Shown here in pieces: positions 23,563-31,723 of a stretch of 37,526 nt of DNA (positions are counted from its first letter, which is position 1; every line of letters starts with the position of its first letter). Origin of the DNA: W1P20-047 sp051878795 (lineage in GTDB: Bacteria > Actinomycetota > Coriobacteriia > Coriobacteriales > Eggerthellaceae); NCBI GenBank assembly GCA_051878795.1, contig JBJEKU010000092.1, positions 1 to 37,526 of the forward strand, in the 5' to 3' direction. The notes below the pieces were generated by a model that worked only from the letters and a program-made list of their open reading frames with translations, was not told where the DNA came from and did no database searches. Position numbers and translations under genes: made by a program.

Positions 23563-24969
23563 ATGGCATTCGGATCGAACACAATGGAGAAGTCCCGTCT
23601 GGATTCGTTCATGCAGGGGTCCGTTGCGAAGGCGGTGTTCATGAACTGCATTCCCTCGATGCTGGCGATGCTCTTGGTGCTGGTCTATAACCTGGCGGAT
23701 ACCTTCTTCGTGGGGCAGACCGGCGATGCGCTTCAGGTGGCGGCCATTTCGCTGGCGATGCCGGTGTTCTTGCTGTTCATGACAGTGGGCGAGCTGTTCG
23801 GTATCGGCGGCACTTCGGTGATTTCCCGCGCTTTGGGGCGTGGCGATGCGGCGTATGCGAAGCGTGCGTGCGCATTCTGCTTCTGGGGCAGCGCGTTTTC
23901 AGGTCTTGTGCTCTCGGCGGCGATCCTGTTATTCATGGATCCCCTGCTCTCCTTGATGGGGGCAAGCGCCGACACGTGGGGTTTCGCAAAGTCGTATCTG
24001 AGCATCACTGCCTTCGCGGGGCCCTTCAGCTCGGTGGCGACTACTTTTTCCAATGTGATCCGCGCCGAAGGCCAGCCGCTGCGCGCCGTCATCGGCCAGG
24101 CTGCCGGCAACGTGGTCAACGTGATGCTGGATCCCTTGCTGGTTCTGTTTCTGGGCCTGGGTGCGACCGGTGCGGCGTACGCCACCTTGATTGCGAACGT
24201 GCTGGCAGCCTCGTATTACGCACTCTTCTTCATCCGCGGGAAATCGGCGCTGTCCGTTTCCCCTGCTCTGCTACGGAGGCCGCGCGATCGTGCCGCGGGC
24301 AAACCAGTGGTTGCCTCGGTTCTGGGAATCGGCGTGCCCGCTGCCTTGGGGAGCCTGATGATGAGCCTGTCCCAGGTGGTGGTGAACATGCAGATGTCGG
24401 CTTACGGCGACCTTCCGCTTGCTGCGATGAGCGTGGCAATGAAGGTCACCATGATCACGGGTATCATCACCATGGGCATCGGGCAGGGCGTGCAGCCGCT
24501 CGTGGGCTATTGCGTGGGGGCGGGGATGGCGACTCGTTTCAAGCAGACGCTGCGCTTCTCCATACTTTTGGCTTTCGGGTTCAGCGCGGCGATGACCGCG
24601 GTCTGCTACCTGTTCGTGAACCAGATCGCCGCAGCGTTCCTGATGGATAAGGAAGCCCTGGCGTATGCTGTGGGGTTCGCGCGCATCCTGCTTTTGACCG
24701 GTGCACTCATCGGGCCGTTCTTCGTGATGGTGAACTCGCTTCAGGCGATGGGGTCGGCTTCGAGCTCCTTGGTGGTGAACGTTTCCCGCCAGGGCCTGGT
24801 CTTCCTCCCGGCGACCCTGATTCTAAACGCTGTCATGGGTATGGACGGCTTAATCCTGGCGCAGCCCATCGCCGATCTGGTTGCGACGGTTTTGGCGGCG
24901 GTGCTGCTCGCGCTTTCGTGGAGGAAGTTCAAGGGGAGCGTGGGATGCTCTTCGGCCGTTCGGGAATGA
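23563..24969 (+). CDS. MATE-family efflux transporter
   Basis: This 468-residue protein has twelve predicted membrane helices in two similar halves, as in MATE/NorM exporters. The opening MFMNCIPSM-like helix is followed by YNLADTFFVGQ, the family GIGGTSVISRALGRGD segment, and in the second half GIGQGVQPLVGYCVGAG. It exports drugs or other amphipathic compounds using a sodium or proton gradient. GGAGGG lies 4 nt before the ATG at 23563; an upstream ATG at 23530 has no ribosome site. The divergent TetR gene is the likely regulator. With the bile salt hydrolase gene nearby, bile acids are one possible substrate, which is inference. Confidence 0.92.
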   Translation: MAFGSNTMEKSRLDSFMQGSVAKAVFMNCIPSMLAMLLVLVYNLADTFFVGQTGDALQVAAISLAMPVFLLFMTVGELFGIGGTSVISRALGRGDAAYAKRACAFCFWGSAFSGLVLSAAILLFMDPLLSLMGASADTWGFAKSYLSITAFAGPFSSVATTFSNVIRAEGQPLRAVIGQAAGNVVNVMLDPLLVLFLGLGATGAAYATLIANVLAASYYALFFIRGKSALSVSPALLRRPRDRAAGKPVVASVLGIGVPAALGSLMMSLSQVVVNMQMSAYGDLPLAAMSVAMKVTMITGIITMGIGQGVQPLVGYCVGAGMATRFKQTLRFSILLAFGFSAAMTAVCYLFVNQIAAAFLMDKEALAYAVGFARILLLTGALIGPFFVMVNSLQAMGSASSSLVVNVSRQGLVFLPATLILNAVMGMDGLILAQPIADLVATVLAAVLLALSWRKFKGSVGCSSAVRE

Positions 24970-25153
24970 GCTGTATCCGACAGATCCGCAACGCATCCGA
25001 CGGTTGACGATGCTTTGTCTGCCACGAATCAAACACCATCGATACTGATGTGTCTTTGTTTCACCTTGGCCGATTAGCCTGTCGTTTTGCGTTCGAGCTG
25101 CCTTCTTGGCGTTACTATGTCCTAGTTCTCAAGGAAAGGCAGGATAAACCCGT

Positions 25154-26326
25154 ATGGCAGTCGATTTCGTTTCCGTGGCGATTATCGCCCTGGTATCCGC
25201 CCTGGTGCCCATCGTGGCGCGCCTGATTCCCGGCAGGGTGATTCCCGAGACCGTGTTCCTGCTGTTCATCGGTGCCGTCTTGGGTCCGAGCGTGTTCGGA
25301 GTGGTGAGGCTGGACGAGACCATCACCTTCCTTTCCGATCTGGGTGTGGCATTTCTGTTCTTGTTGGCGGGCTTCGAGATCAAGCCTTCCAACCTGACGG
25401 GCCGATTGGGGAAGCATGCACTGGGAACCTGGTTGGTCACCTTGGGGATCGCCTTTGCGGTGGTGTTCATAAGCGACATCGAGGGAAAGAACTTCTTCGG
25501 TGGCCTGGCGGTTGCCATTGCGCTCACCAGTACGGCTTTGGGAACGCTCATGCCCATCCTGAAGGAGCGCGGTCTTATGGAATCCCCTGTGGGGCAGACC
25601 GTCATCGCCTACGGAACCTGGGGAGAGTTGGGCCCTGTGCTTGCCATGGCATTGCTGCTTTCGGCGCGCAGCGCTTGGGCGAGCGCCGTGGTTCTGGGTG
25701 CCATGCTGTTGCTGTGCGTGCTCATCGGAAGGTTTGCGAAGGGTTTCCAAAGGCGTGCGAGCCGCGTGTTCGACTTCATCGTGGAGGGTTCGCAGACCAC
25801 ATCGCAGACCTACGTGCGGTTTACCGTATTGCTGCTGGTAGCGCTGGTGGCTTTTTCGGCGGTGTTCGACCTGGATATCGTGCTGGGCGCCTTTGCCGCG
25901 GGCTTCGTGCTGCGTTATATCGTGCCGCTCGAGAACCATACCTTGGAAATGAAGCTGGATGCCATGGCGTATGGCTTCTTCATCCCGCTGTTCTTCATCG
26001 TAAGTGGTGTGAAGATCGACCTTTCCGCCGTTGGCTCCAATCCCCTTATGCTGGTGGGCTTCATCGTGCTCTTGCTGTTGGTGCGATTCCTGCCCATCAT
26101 GGCAGATCTGTGGCTCAATAGGGAAACCCGCCGTATGACCAGGGCAAGCCGCATGAGCGTGGCCTTGTACTGCACTACCGCGCTGCCGATTATCGTGGCA
26201 GTGACCGGACTTGCCGTGGATGCCGGCGCAATGACGTCCGAAACGGCATCGGTGCTGGTGTGCGCCGGTGCGGTGACGGTGCTGGTTATGCCGCTGCTGG
26301 CATTGGTGGTCCAAGGAAGGGATTGA
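25154..26326 (+). CDS. CPA2-family cation/proton antiporter
   Basis: This 390-residue membrane protein has about twelve helices with Kef/NapA-type features: the opening VIPETVFLLFIGAVLGPSVFG, LGVAFLFLLAGFEIKP, the ALTSTALGTLMPIL helix break, and LGAFAAGFVLRY. It lacks the C-terminal TrkA-N/RCK domain of full Kef channels, so it is of the short antiporter type. It swaps Na+ or K+ for protons and helps pH and salt balance. The ATG at 25154 has AAAGGCAGGA about 10 nt upstream. It lies between the MATE gene and a small membrane protein gene, all on the plus strand, with an 85-nt gap to the next; a joint transcript is possible. The gap 24970-25153 shows no gene. Confidence 0.88.
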   Translation: MAVDFVSVAIIALVSALVPIVARLIPGRVIPETVFLLFIGAVLGPSVFGVVRLDETITFLSDLGVAFLFLLAGFEIKPSNLTGRLGKHALGTWLVTLGIAFAVVFISDIEGKNFFGGLAVAIALTSTALGTLMPILKERGLMESPVGQTVIAYGTWGELGPVLAMALLLSARSAWASAVVLGAMLLLCVLIGRFAKGFQRRASRVFDFIVEGSQTTSQTYVRFTVLLLVALVAFSAVFDLDIVLGAFAAGFVLRYIVPLENHTLEMKLDAMAYGFFIPLFFIVSGVKIDLSAVGSNPLMLVGFIVLLLLVRFLPIMADLWLNRETRRMTRASRMSVALYCTTALPIIVAVTGLAVDAGAMTSETASVLVCAGAVTVLVMPLLALVVQGRD

Positions 26327-26410
26327 TTTTCGCTACAGTGGCTTCTGTACCCGAAAGGCCGAGTCGGAAGGTGTATCGAACGCAGGCCCGGTAACGGAAG
26401 GAGCGAAAAG

Positions 26411-27085
26411 ATGTCGAAAATCGAAACCGTCAAACGCCTGCTCGTGATGTTTTCGGGCTTCTTCTGCATTTCCATGGGAGTGGCGCTGCTGACCAAGTCC
26501 GACACGGGTACTTCGGCGATTTCGGTCATTCCCTATACGGTTTCTGTGCTGCTTCCGCAATTTTCCTACGGCACCTACGTCGGTGCCTTCAATGCCCTGC
26601 TGGTGCTGCTCCAAGTAATCGTGCTTCGTCGCGAGTGCATCCTTTCCGATCTGTGCATGCAGCTGGTGTTCTGCGTTTCATTGGGCATGTTCGTGGACCT
26701 GTCCATGTTCATCCTGAGCGCTTATAACCCGCAGGCATATCCGCTGCGATTGGCAACCATGATGGCGGGTGTGGTGGTCGTGGCCTTCGGTGCCTATGTG
26801 ACCTTGGTATCGCGCATGGGCGTGGGGGCGGGTGATGGATTCGCGCGTATGGTGGGGAAGAAGACGGGCCTGAAGTTCGGTGCCGCCCGTGTGCTCTGCG
26901 ATACCAGCATGGCGCTCATCGCGCTCGTCCTGAACCTGGTCTTCCTGCATTCGCTGGTCACCATCCGCGAGGGTACGGTGGCAAGTGCCGTTTTCGCCGG
27001 AATGTTCGTAGGGTTGTTCCTGAAGCATCTGAAACCCTTGGAATACGCCATCCTTCCGGAAAACAAGAAGCCCATCCAGGGATAG
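26411..27085 (+). CDS. YczE/YitT-like integral membrane protein
   Basis: This 224-residue protein has five to six predicted membrane helices. It begins RLLVMFSGFFCISMGVALLTKSDTGTSAISVIPY, the pattern shared by YczE/YyaS/DUF6198 proteins: a Gly-rich first helix, then the acidic DTGTS turn. A second GVGAGDGFARMV turn in the middle marks the internal repeat. The function of this family is not known. CGGAAGGAG lies 6 nt before the ATG. It follows the antiporter gene by 84 nt on the same strand, and a hairpin overlaps its stop codon. Confidence 0.85.
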   Translation: MSKIETVKRLLVMFSGFFCISMGVALLTKSDTGTSAISVIPYTVSVLLPQFSYGTYVGAFNALLVLLQVIVLRRECILSDLCMQLVFCVSLGMFVDLSMFILSAYNPQAYPLRLATMMAGVVVVAFGAYVTLVSRMGVGAGDGFARMVGKKTGLKFGAARVLCDTSMALIALVLNLVFLHSLVTIREGTVASAVFAGMFVGLFLKHLKPLEYAILPENKKPIQG

Positions 27086-27093
27086 GCTTCTTG
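27064..27093 (+). terminator. Hairpin overlapping the end of the YczE-like gene
   Basis: CAAGAAGCC and GGCTTCTTG form a perfect nine-base-pair stem spanning the stop codon. GCGGGG follows and there is no T run, so this is uncertain. Confidence 0.4.
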
Positions 27094-27248
27094 CGGGGGT
27101 ATCCGTTTGTTGACCGTCCGTTCGGTGGCGCGGGTGTGCGGCTTGCTGCGGGTGCCCGCCGGCAAGGGGATGGAAGCTCTTCTGCGGGATGATGGGTCCT
27201 CTGTCTGCTTTGCCGACCTTTCGCATAGGCGGCTTACGGCTGCCGCGC

Positions 27249-28670
27249 CTACTTCAGCGCCCGTACGTGCTTGGAGAACGCGATCGCCAGGCCCAGGGCG
27301 ATGATGAAGGCTCCATCGATGGAGAAGAACAGCGGGGTGCCCGTTATCTCGGCGGTTACTCCGCCCAAGGCGGTGCCCACGGGGATGGCAAGGCCGTTCA
27401 TGGCGGTGAACAAGCCGATCACGCGCCCCAGCTTCTCTTCGGGGATGCCCTTTTGCAGCAGGGTCATGAGCGGTGCGTTGAACCAGGCGCAGGCGATCGC
27501 CAGCACGCCGATGCATCCCACGAACAGCCAGTATCCGGTTTGGGGGATGAAGCCCGAGGCGAATGCGCTTATGCCCACGATGAGCGACGATGCCACGATG
27601 ATGCGCGCGAGCTTCCTGGTGGGGTTCACCACCATCAGGGCGAGCGAGCCTGCGAGCATGCCGATGCCCATCACCGCGGCCAGAAGCGATGCTGCGAAGC
27701 CGTCGCCGTGGAAGTGCTGGGATACCATGAGCGGCAGAAGCGAGTCGATGGGCCCGTAGGCGAGCATGCCGAGCGAGACGCCTACCGTCAGTATAAGCAG
27801 TCCGCGTTGGGCGGAAAGGGCGCGGGCTCCTTCCTTCAGGCTGGCCCAAGGACCCAATTCGCGCTGGATTGCCTGCAGGCGGGGAATCTTCGCCAGGAAC
27901 ATGGTCACCACGGCGGCAAGCGACCCCAGACCGCCCAACAGCAGCGATGCCTCGAGTCCGAAGCTGGTGTAGAGCAGGATGCCCAGTGCGGGTGCGGCAA
28001 TCATGGAAATGCTGCCCAGCAGGGTATCCATGCTGTTGATGCGCATCAGATGGCGTACCGGCACCAGAAGCGGCATGGTTGCGTTGAAAGCCGGTCCACG
28101 GAAGGCCGAAGTAAGGCCCCAGACACCGCAGAAGGCGGCGACGGCGGCGAAGTTAGGGCCGATTGTCCAGGTCACTGCCGCCATGACGATGCCGTTTGCC
28201 GCCAGGATGGAGTCGCAGATAATGATGATCGCCTTGCGGTTGTGCTTGTCGGCAATCACTCCGCCTAAAGGCGAGAGCAGGCCCATGGGCAGGAAGGCGA
28301 GCACATAGAGCAGCGCCAGGGCCAAGGGCGAGCCGGTGGATTCGGTGACGAACCAGATTCCCGCATAGCTTCCCGCATTGCCGGCGAATGCTGAAACCGC
28401 ATAACCGCTCCAGATGAGCGCGATGCGCATGAGCCAGTTCGCGGGCAGTTTGTGCCCTCCAGTGGCGTATTCGACGCCATCGGGGCGATTGGGTTGACCT
28501 TCGAGGATGCTTTGCGGGTTCGCTTCCTCCGTGTCGGCTGCAGCGGGATGTCTGCTTGGATAGGATTCTCGCGCGTTATCTTCCCCAGGGGTTCCTGCAG
28601 GTTCCTGGAAGAAAAAAGCGGATGCTCGTTCGGCATCCGCTTCGAAATCACGTTGGGTGTCGCGTGTCAT
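27249..28670 (-). CDS. MFS exporter (DHA3/MFS_3-like) with long hydrophilic N-terminus
   Basis: This 473-residue transporter has twelve membrane helices from about residue 80. The loop after helix 2, SPLGGVIADKHNRKAIIIICD, is the MFS motif A (G-x3-D-x2-N-R/K). The domain matches exporters of the MFS_3 group, known for macrolide and similar drugs. The first 75 residues are hydrophilic and rich in Glu, Ala and Pro, which is unusual for the family. The ATG at 28670 overlaps the stop of the upstream small gene (ATGA), which supports this start. The two are transcribed from the promoter at 28941-28969, divergent from a TetR gene with matching operators, so drug- or metabolite-induced export is likely. 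Confidence 0.9.
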   Translation of the reverse strand: MTRDTQRDFEADAERASAFFFQEPAGTPGEDNARESYPSRHPAAADTEEANPQSILEGQPNRPDGVEYATGGHKLPANWLMRIALIWSGYAVSAFAGNAGSYAGIWFVTESTGSPLALALLYVLAFLPMGLLSPLGGVIADKHNRKAIIIICDSILAANGIVMAAVTWTIGPNFAAVAAFCGVWGLTSAFRGPAFNATMPLLVPVRHLMRINSMDTLLGSISMIAAPALGILLYTSFGLEASLLLGGLGSLAAVVTMFLAKIPRLQAIQRELGPWASLKEGARALSAQRGLLILTVGVSLGMLAYGPIDSLLPLMVSQHFHGDGFAASLLAAVMGIGMLAGSLALMVVNPTRKLARIIVASSLIVGISAFASGFIPQTGYWLFVGCIGVLAIACAWFNAPLMTLLQKGIPEEKLGRVIGLFTAMNGLAIPVGTALGGVTAEITGTPLFFSIDGAFIIALGLAIAFSKHVRALK

Positions 28671-28903
28671 TCGACCTTGTCCTTTCGTCCGGTCGGGTTC
28701 GATATGCTCTGGTGCGATCCGATGATGTTGAAGAGGATGGAAAGGGTAGTGCAGCTTACCACAGCTGCCGGGTAATGGGTCTGCCCATCGTGCCCGAATA
28801 GGAACAGGCACAGGAATATGAGCGCTGCCAAGCAGAGTGCCCGGCTGGCGAATTCCAGTAGGAAATGGTTGGGTTCGAAGTGTTCTGTATCCGTAGCTCT
28901 CAT
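28667..28903 (-). CDS. Small membrane protein coupled to the MFS exporter
   Basis: This 78-residue protein has two predicted membrane helices (about 17-37 with LCLAALIFLCLFLFG, and about 44-60 with PAAVVSCTTLSILFNIIG), a hydrophilic N-terminus and a charged end. I do not recognise a family. Strong evidence that it is real: TAGGAGG lies 7 nt before its ATG, its stop overlaps the exporter start by ATGA, and a promoter with a TetR-type operator lies just upstream. It may assist the exporter as an accessory subunit, which is inference. Confidence 0.75.
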   Translation of the reverse strand: MRATDTEHFEPNHFLLEFASRALCLAALIFLCLFLFGHDGQTHYPAAVVSCTTLSILFNIIGSHQSISNPTGRKDKVE

Positions 28904-28918
28904 GCGTGCGCCTCCTAA

Positions 28919-28969
28919 GGTGACCATGTGTTCACCTATCATGATAGTGAACGAACGGTCACTCCACAA
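28919..28969 (-). promoter_or_regulatory. Promoter of the small-protein/MFS operon with two TetR-type operators
   Basis: On the minus strand TTGTGG (28969-28964) and TATCAT (28946-28941) are 17 bases apart. The spacer is almost entirely filled by the inverted repeat AGTGAACGAACGGTCACT (28946-28963). A second copy, GGTGACCATGTGTTCACC (28919-28936), spans the predicted transcription start. Both match the repeat in the TetR gene promoter. Confidence 0.75.
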
Positions 28970-29007
28970 GTCCATTTTCCGACTCTTTGGCGGAAATTTA
29001 CCTATTC

Positions 29008-29037
29008 TTGGCAGGTGACTTATCGGTCACTTATAAT
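29008..29037 (+). promoter_or_regulatory. TetR gene promoter with operator in the spacer
   Basis: TTGGCA (29008-29013) and a perfect TATAAT (29032-29037) are 18 bases apart, and the spacer is exactly the inverted repeat GGTGACTTATCGGTCACT (29014-29031). This is strong evidence for autorepression of the TetR gene that starts at 29077. Confidence 0.8.
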
Positions 29038-29076
29038 ATCGGCATGCAGTTGGCACTCTGTATGAAGGAGGCGCGC

Positions 29077-29679
29077 ATGGCTGGAAGCACGAAAGAGCGC
29101 ATTCTCGATGCTGCATTGGAACTGTTTGCCCAAAACGGGTATGCGGGAACGAATATGCGCGACTTAGCCCAATCCGTCGGTCTGACGAAGAGCGCGTTGT
29201 ACAAGCATTACCAGAGCAAGGAAGATATCTGGGATTGCCTGCTCGATGAGGTGGCTGCCCATTATTCCGAGGGTTTCCAGCGGACTGCGCGGGCTTTGGA
29301 GCAGGTAGAATCCTTCGATGAGTTAGCGGAATTGGCGCTGCATATGTTCGATTTCACCGTGCACGACGAAAAGATCATCCTTGCAAGGAAGATCCTGCTG
29401 ACCGAGCAGTTCCGCAATGAGCGCGCCCGCAGCCTTGCGACCGAATACTTCTTGGATCAGATGGAGCGCTTGTTCGAAGGGGCCTTCGAGACGATGATGC
29501 GCAGGGGGCTGATGAAACGGGACGATCCCTCCGTTCTGGCCTTCGCCTTCGTTGCGCCCGTCGGTGCCCTGGTGCATCAGCTCGACCGGGAGCCCGAGCG
29601 CGAGGATGCGATCTTCCAGCAGGTCCGCAGCTTCGTCGACCACTTCATCCGCGAATACGGGCTTGCTGCCGGGCGATAG
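29077..29679 (+). CDS. TetR/AcrR-family regulator of the divergent MFS operon
   Basis: This 200-residue protein has a classical TetR DNA-binding domain (3-50): STKERILDAALELFAQNGYAGT, then a helix-turn-helix around RDLAQSVGLTKSALYKHY. A helical ligand domain follows. GAAGGAGG lies 7 nt before the ATG at 29077. Three copies of an 18-base inverted repeat (R-GTGA...TCAC-Y) occur in the divergent promoter region, one in its own promoter spacer and two in that of the small-protein/MFS operon, so it probably represses both. The inducer is unknown. Confidence 0.92.
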   Translation: MAGSTKERILDAALELFAQNGYAGTNMRDLAQSVGLTKSALYKHYQSKEDIWDCLLDEVAAHYSEGFQRTARALEQVESFDELAELALHMFDFTVHDEKIILARKILLTEQFRNERARSLATEYFLDQMERLFEGAFETMMRRGLMKRDDPSVLAFAFVAPVGALVHQLDREPEREDAIFQQVRSFVDHFIREYGLAAGR

Positions 29680-29865
29680 GGGTAGGCGGGGTTTGCCCAT
29701 GTGCGTTGTTCGGAGTGCCCGGTTCGGAATCGGCGGCGGTATCGGTTGCAGCATCGCGGGCATCTAGGCGGTGGCACCTTTCTGACCGGGTGATTGCTCG
29801 ATACGCGAAAGACTCTTGCGGCGATACGCTGCAGGGGTCTTGGGGTTATGCCCGACGAGACGGAA

Positions 29866-29901
29866 AAGCACCCCCCGCAGGCTTGGCTGCAGGGGGTGCT
29901 T
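29866..29901 (-). terminator. Terminator after the short-chain dehydrogenase gene
   Basis: On the minus strand AAGCACCCCCTGCAG pairs with CTGCGGGGGGTGCTT (one offset base) around CCAAGC and is followed by TTCC, which with the arm gives a TTTT run. It lies 42 nt after the stop and can also act on the TetR transcript from the left. The 264 bases between 29680 and 29943 hold no gene. Confidence 0.75.
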
Positions 29902-29943
29902 CGTTATCTCGAGTGCGATTCGAATCGCGTGGAACCGGGCTGA

Positions 29944-30741
29944 TTACCAGGTACGGGAAGCCATGGCCCTGAACTGGGCAACGGTGGGAACGTGTGCGTT
30001 CATGCCGCCGTCGCAGGTCATGATCTGGCCGGTTACGTAGCTTGCCTCGTCGGAAGCCAGGTAGGTGACCATACCGGCGATGTCCTCGGGGGAGCCGTAA
30101 CGGGTGATCTCGATGTTGTCCAGGAAGATCTGCTTCAGGGCGTCGGGCACCTTGGCCTCGTTCTGAGGGGTGACGATCAGGCCGGGGCGCACGCAGTTGC
30201 AGCGGATGTTCTGCTTGCCGTACTGCAGGGCGATCATCTTGGTCAGCATGTCGACGCCGGCCTTGGCGCATGCGTATGCGGTGGAGCCCAGGTCGCCGCC
30301 GCAGGATGCCATGGAGCCGATGTTGACGATGTTGCCGTTGGTCTTTGCCAGCTCGGGCAGTGCAACCTTGCAGGCATAGAAGGTGCCGCGCAGGTCGCTC
30401 TGGAAGATGGCGTCCCACATGTCTACGGTCAGCTCGTCGATGCGGCCGTCCTTCAGTGCGACGTTCGCAGCGTTGTTGACCAGGATGTCCAGCTTGCCGT
30501 ACTGCTCGACGGTGTCTGCGATCAGGGCGTCGGTTGCAGCCAGGTCGGTGATGTCATGGAAGTGGAAGGATGCCTTGCCGCCTTCGGCCACGATTGCGTC
30601 GACGACTTCCTGGCCCTTGTTCTCGCGACGGCCGCAGACGACCACCTGTGCGCCCTCGCGGGCGAACATCTTTGCGATGCCGATGCCGATGCCGCTGGTG
30701 GAGCCGGTGACGATGGCAACCTTGTCCTGAAGCCTACCCAT
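29944..30741 (-). CDS. Short-chain dehydrogenase/reductase, possible hydroxysteroid dehydrogenase
   Basis: This 265-residue classical SDR has the cofactor motif TGSTSGIGIGIA (13-24), CGRRENK after strand 2 (an Arg pair that favours NADP), the NNAA motif, and the catalytic Ser in NIGSMAS with Tyr-x3-Lys in AYACAK. Its end GMVTYLASDEASYVTGQIMTCDGGM is the usual family close. Gut Eggerthella-type bacteria carry SDRs that oxidise bile-acid hydroxyls, and this could be one, but sequence does not show substrate. Sugar or acyl-carrier reductase roles are equally possible. AAAGGAG lies 7 nt before the ATG. It is a single-gene unit with a strong terminator. Confidence 0.93.
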   Translation of the reverse strand: MGRLQDKVAIVTGSTSGIGIGIAKMFAREGAQVVVCGRRENKGQEVVDAIVAEGGKASFHFHDITDLAATDALIADTVEQYGKLDILVNNAANVALKDGRIDELTVDMWDAIFQSDLRGTFYACKVALPELAKTNGNIVNIGSMASCGGDLGSTAYACAKAGVDMLTKMIALQYGKQNIRCNCVRPGLIVTPQNEAKVPDALKQIFLDNIEITRYGSPEDIAGMVTYLASDEASYVTGQIMTCDGGMNAHVPTVAQFRAMASRTW

Positions 30742-31141
30742 TTTGAACTCCTTTCCCTCCCGGTCTTCCCGGGGGAATCATTGCAGTCGGCCTCGCTCGC
30801 GCAGCGCGGGGCAAGGCGTCTTGCTGATGTTTATCAGGTAGCCTCATGGTGCCACTATGCGTACGGGCTTCGCCTTCTCTCCTCGGTGAGGAAACAACCG
30901 TTTGTCGGGCAGCGGTTTTGGTTAAGATTCGGGTTTCTTCGGTGAAAAACGCAAGGCTTTCCGGGCAGCGGCAGTGCTGTCGGTGGGCGGTATTCCATGC
31001 GCCCTGAAGTGCGATTGCAAATGCCGAGGACGCGCGAATGGCGCTTGGGTGGGCGGTCGGATGGCGCACGTGAGCGGTTTTGGGAAGGCAAGGACGCGGA
31101 TGCGGCATCCAGGCGAGTGCTCGGAGGGTTCAGGCGGGCCA
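30742..31141. other. Intergenic region upstream of the SDR gene
   Basis: In these 400 bases no convincing gene was seen on either strand; the open frames are Arg/Pro-rich and lack ribosome sites. The right side is GC-rich. The SDR promoter must lie in the left part, but no clear -35/-10 pair was found. Confidence 0.5.
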
Positions 31142-31723
31142 TCATTCCAAATCGATGCGCAGGCCCCTTCCACAGCCGCGGGCGAGGATCTCGAGCGTTT
31201 CCAGGGTGGGGTTGCCCTTGCCGTTCTCGATGCGGCTGATGATGGCCTGCTGCACGCCGGTTTCCTGGGCCAACTGGGCTTGGGTGAGCCCGGCAGCGCG
31301 CCGTGCACGGCTCAATTGGGTGCCTAGGGCGACAGGCGCGCTCAGGGCCTTGTTCAGATCGAAGGTCCGGTAGCCGCGTTCGGGCACTTCTTCCAGCAGG
31401 AAATCGTCGCGCCAGCTGCGGCCCTTCGTCTTGCCCAGCAGGCTGGGAAGGTAGTATTCGTCCATGCCGGCTGCGTCGAGGACCTGCTCGATATTGTCGC
31501 GGTCCGCCGGGGGGACGCGGTCTTCCACCCAACGACGGGCGGGGCTGCCTCCTACCAGCCGCGTTCCGTCTTGGGCATACAGTGCCAGTTCCAAGGGCAG
31601 GTCCTTCGGCTGGGCCCATGGGGCAAGCTCGATGCGGTAGCTGTTTTCGCCGGGTTCGAACAGTACCCAGGCGGCAGCGCGGCGCTTGCGCTTCAGAGGG
31701 TTATAGATGGCGAAGACTCTCAA
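31142..31723 (-). CDS. XRE-family protein with HipA-N-like leading domain
   Basis: This 193-residue protein has two parts. Residues 1-125 start LRVFAIYNPLKRKRRAAAW and include WVEDRVPPADRDNIEQVLDAAG and KTKGRSWRDDF, patterns I associate with small HipA-linked N-terminal modules. Residues 132-193 form an XRE helix-turn-helix (LSRARRAAGLTQAQLAQETG, then QQAIISRIENGKGNPTLETLEILA). The gene lies downstream of, and overlaps, a HipA-like gene, so the pair acts as a unit; the XRE part probably represses it. A TTG start at 31723 with GGAGG before it was chosen; an ATG at 31762 in the same frame is possible. Either start overlaps the upstream gene. Confidence 0.75.
   Translation of the reverse strand: MRVFAIYNPLKRKRRAAAWVLFEPGENSYRIELAPWAQPKDLPLELALYAQDGTRLVGGSPARRWVEDRVPPADRDNIEQVLDAAGMDEYYLPSLLGKTKGRSWRDDFLLEEVPERGYRTFDLNKALSAPVALGTQLSRARRAAGLTQAQLAQETGVQQAIISRIENGKGNPTLETLEILARGCGRGLRIDLE

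Noticed and set aside
25115..26314. A 399-codon His/Gln-rich open frame opposite the antiporter gene
   Set aside because: Composition is that of an antisense shadow, and the antiporter has clear membrane helices and motifs.
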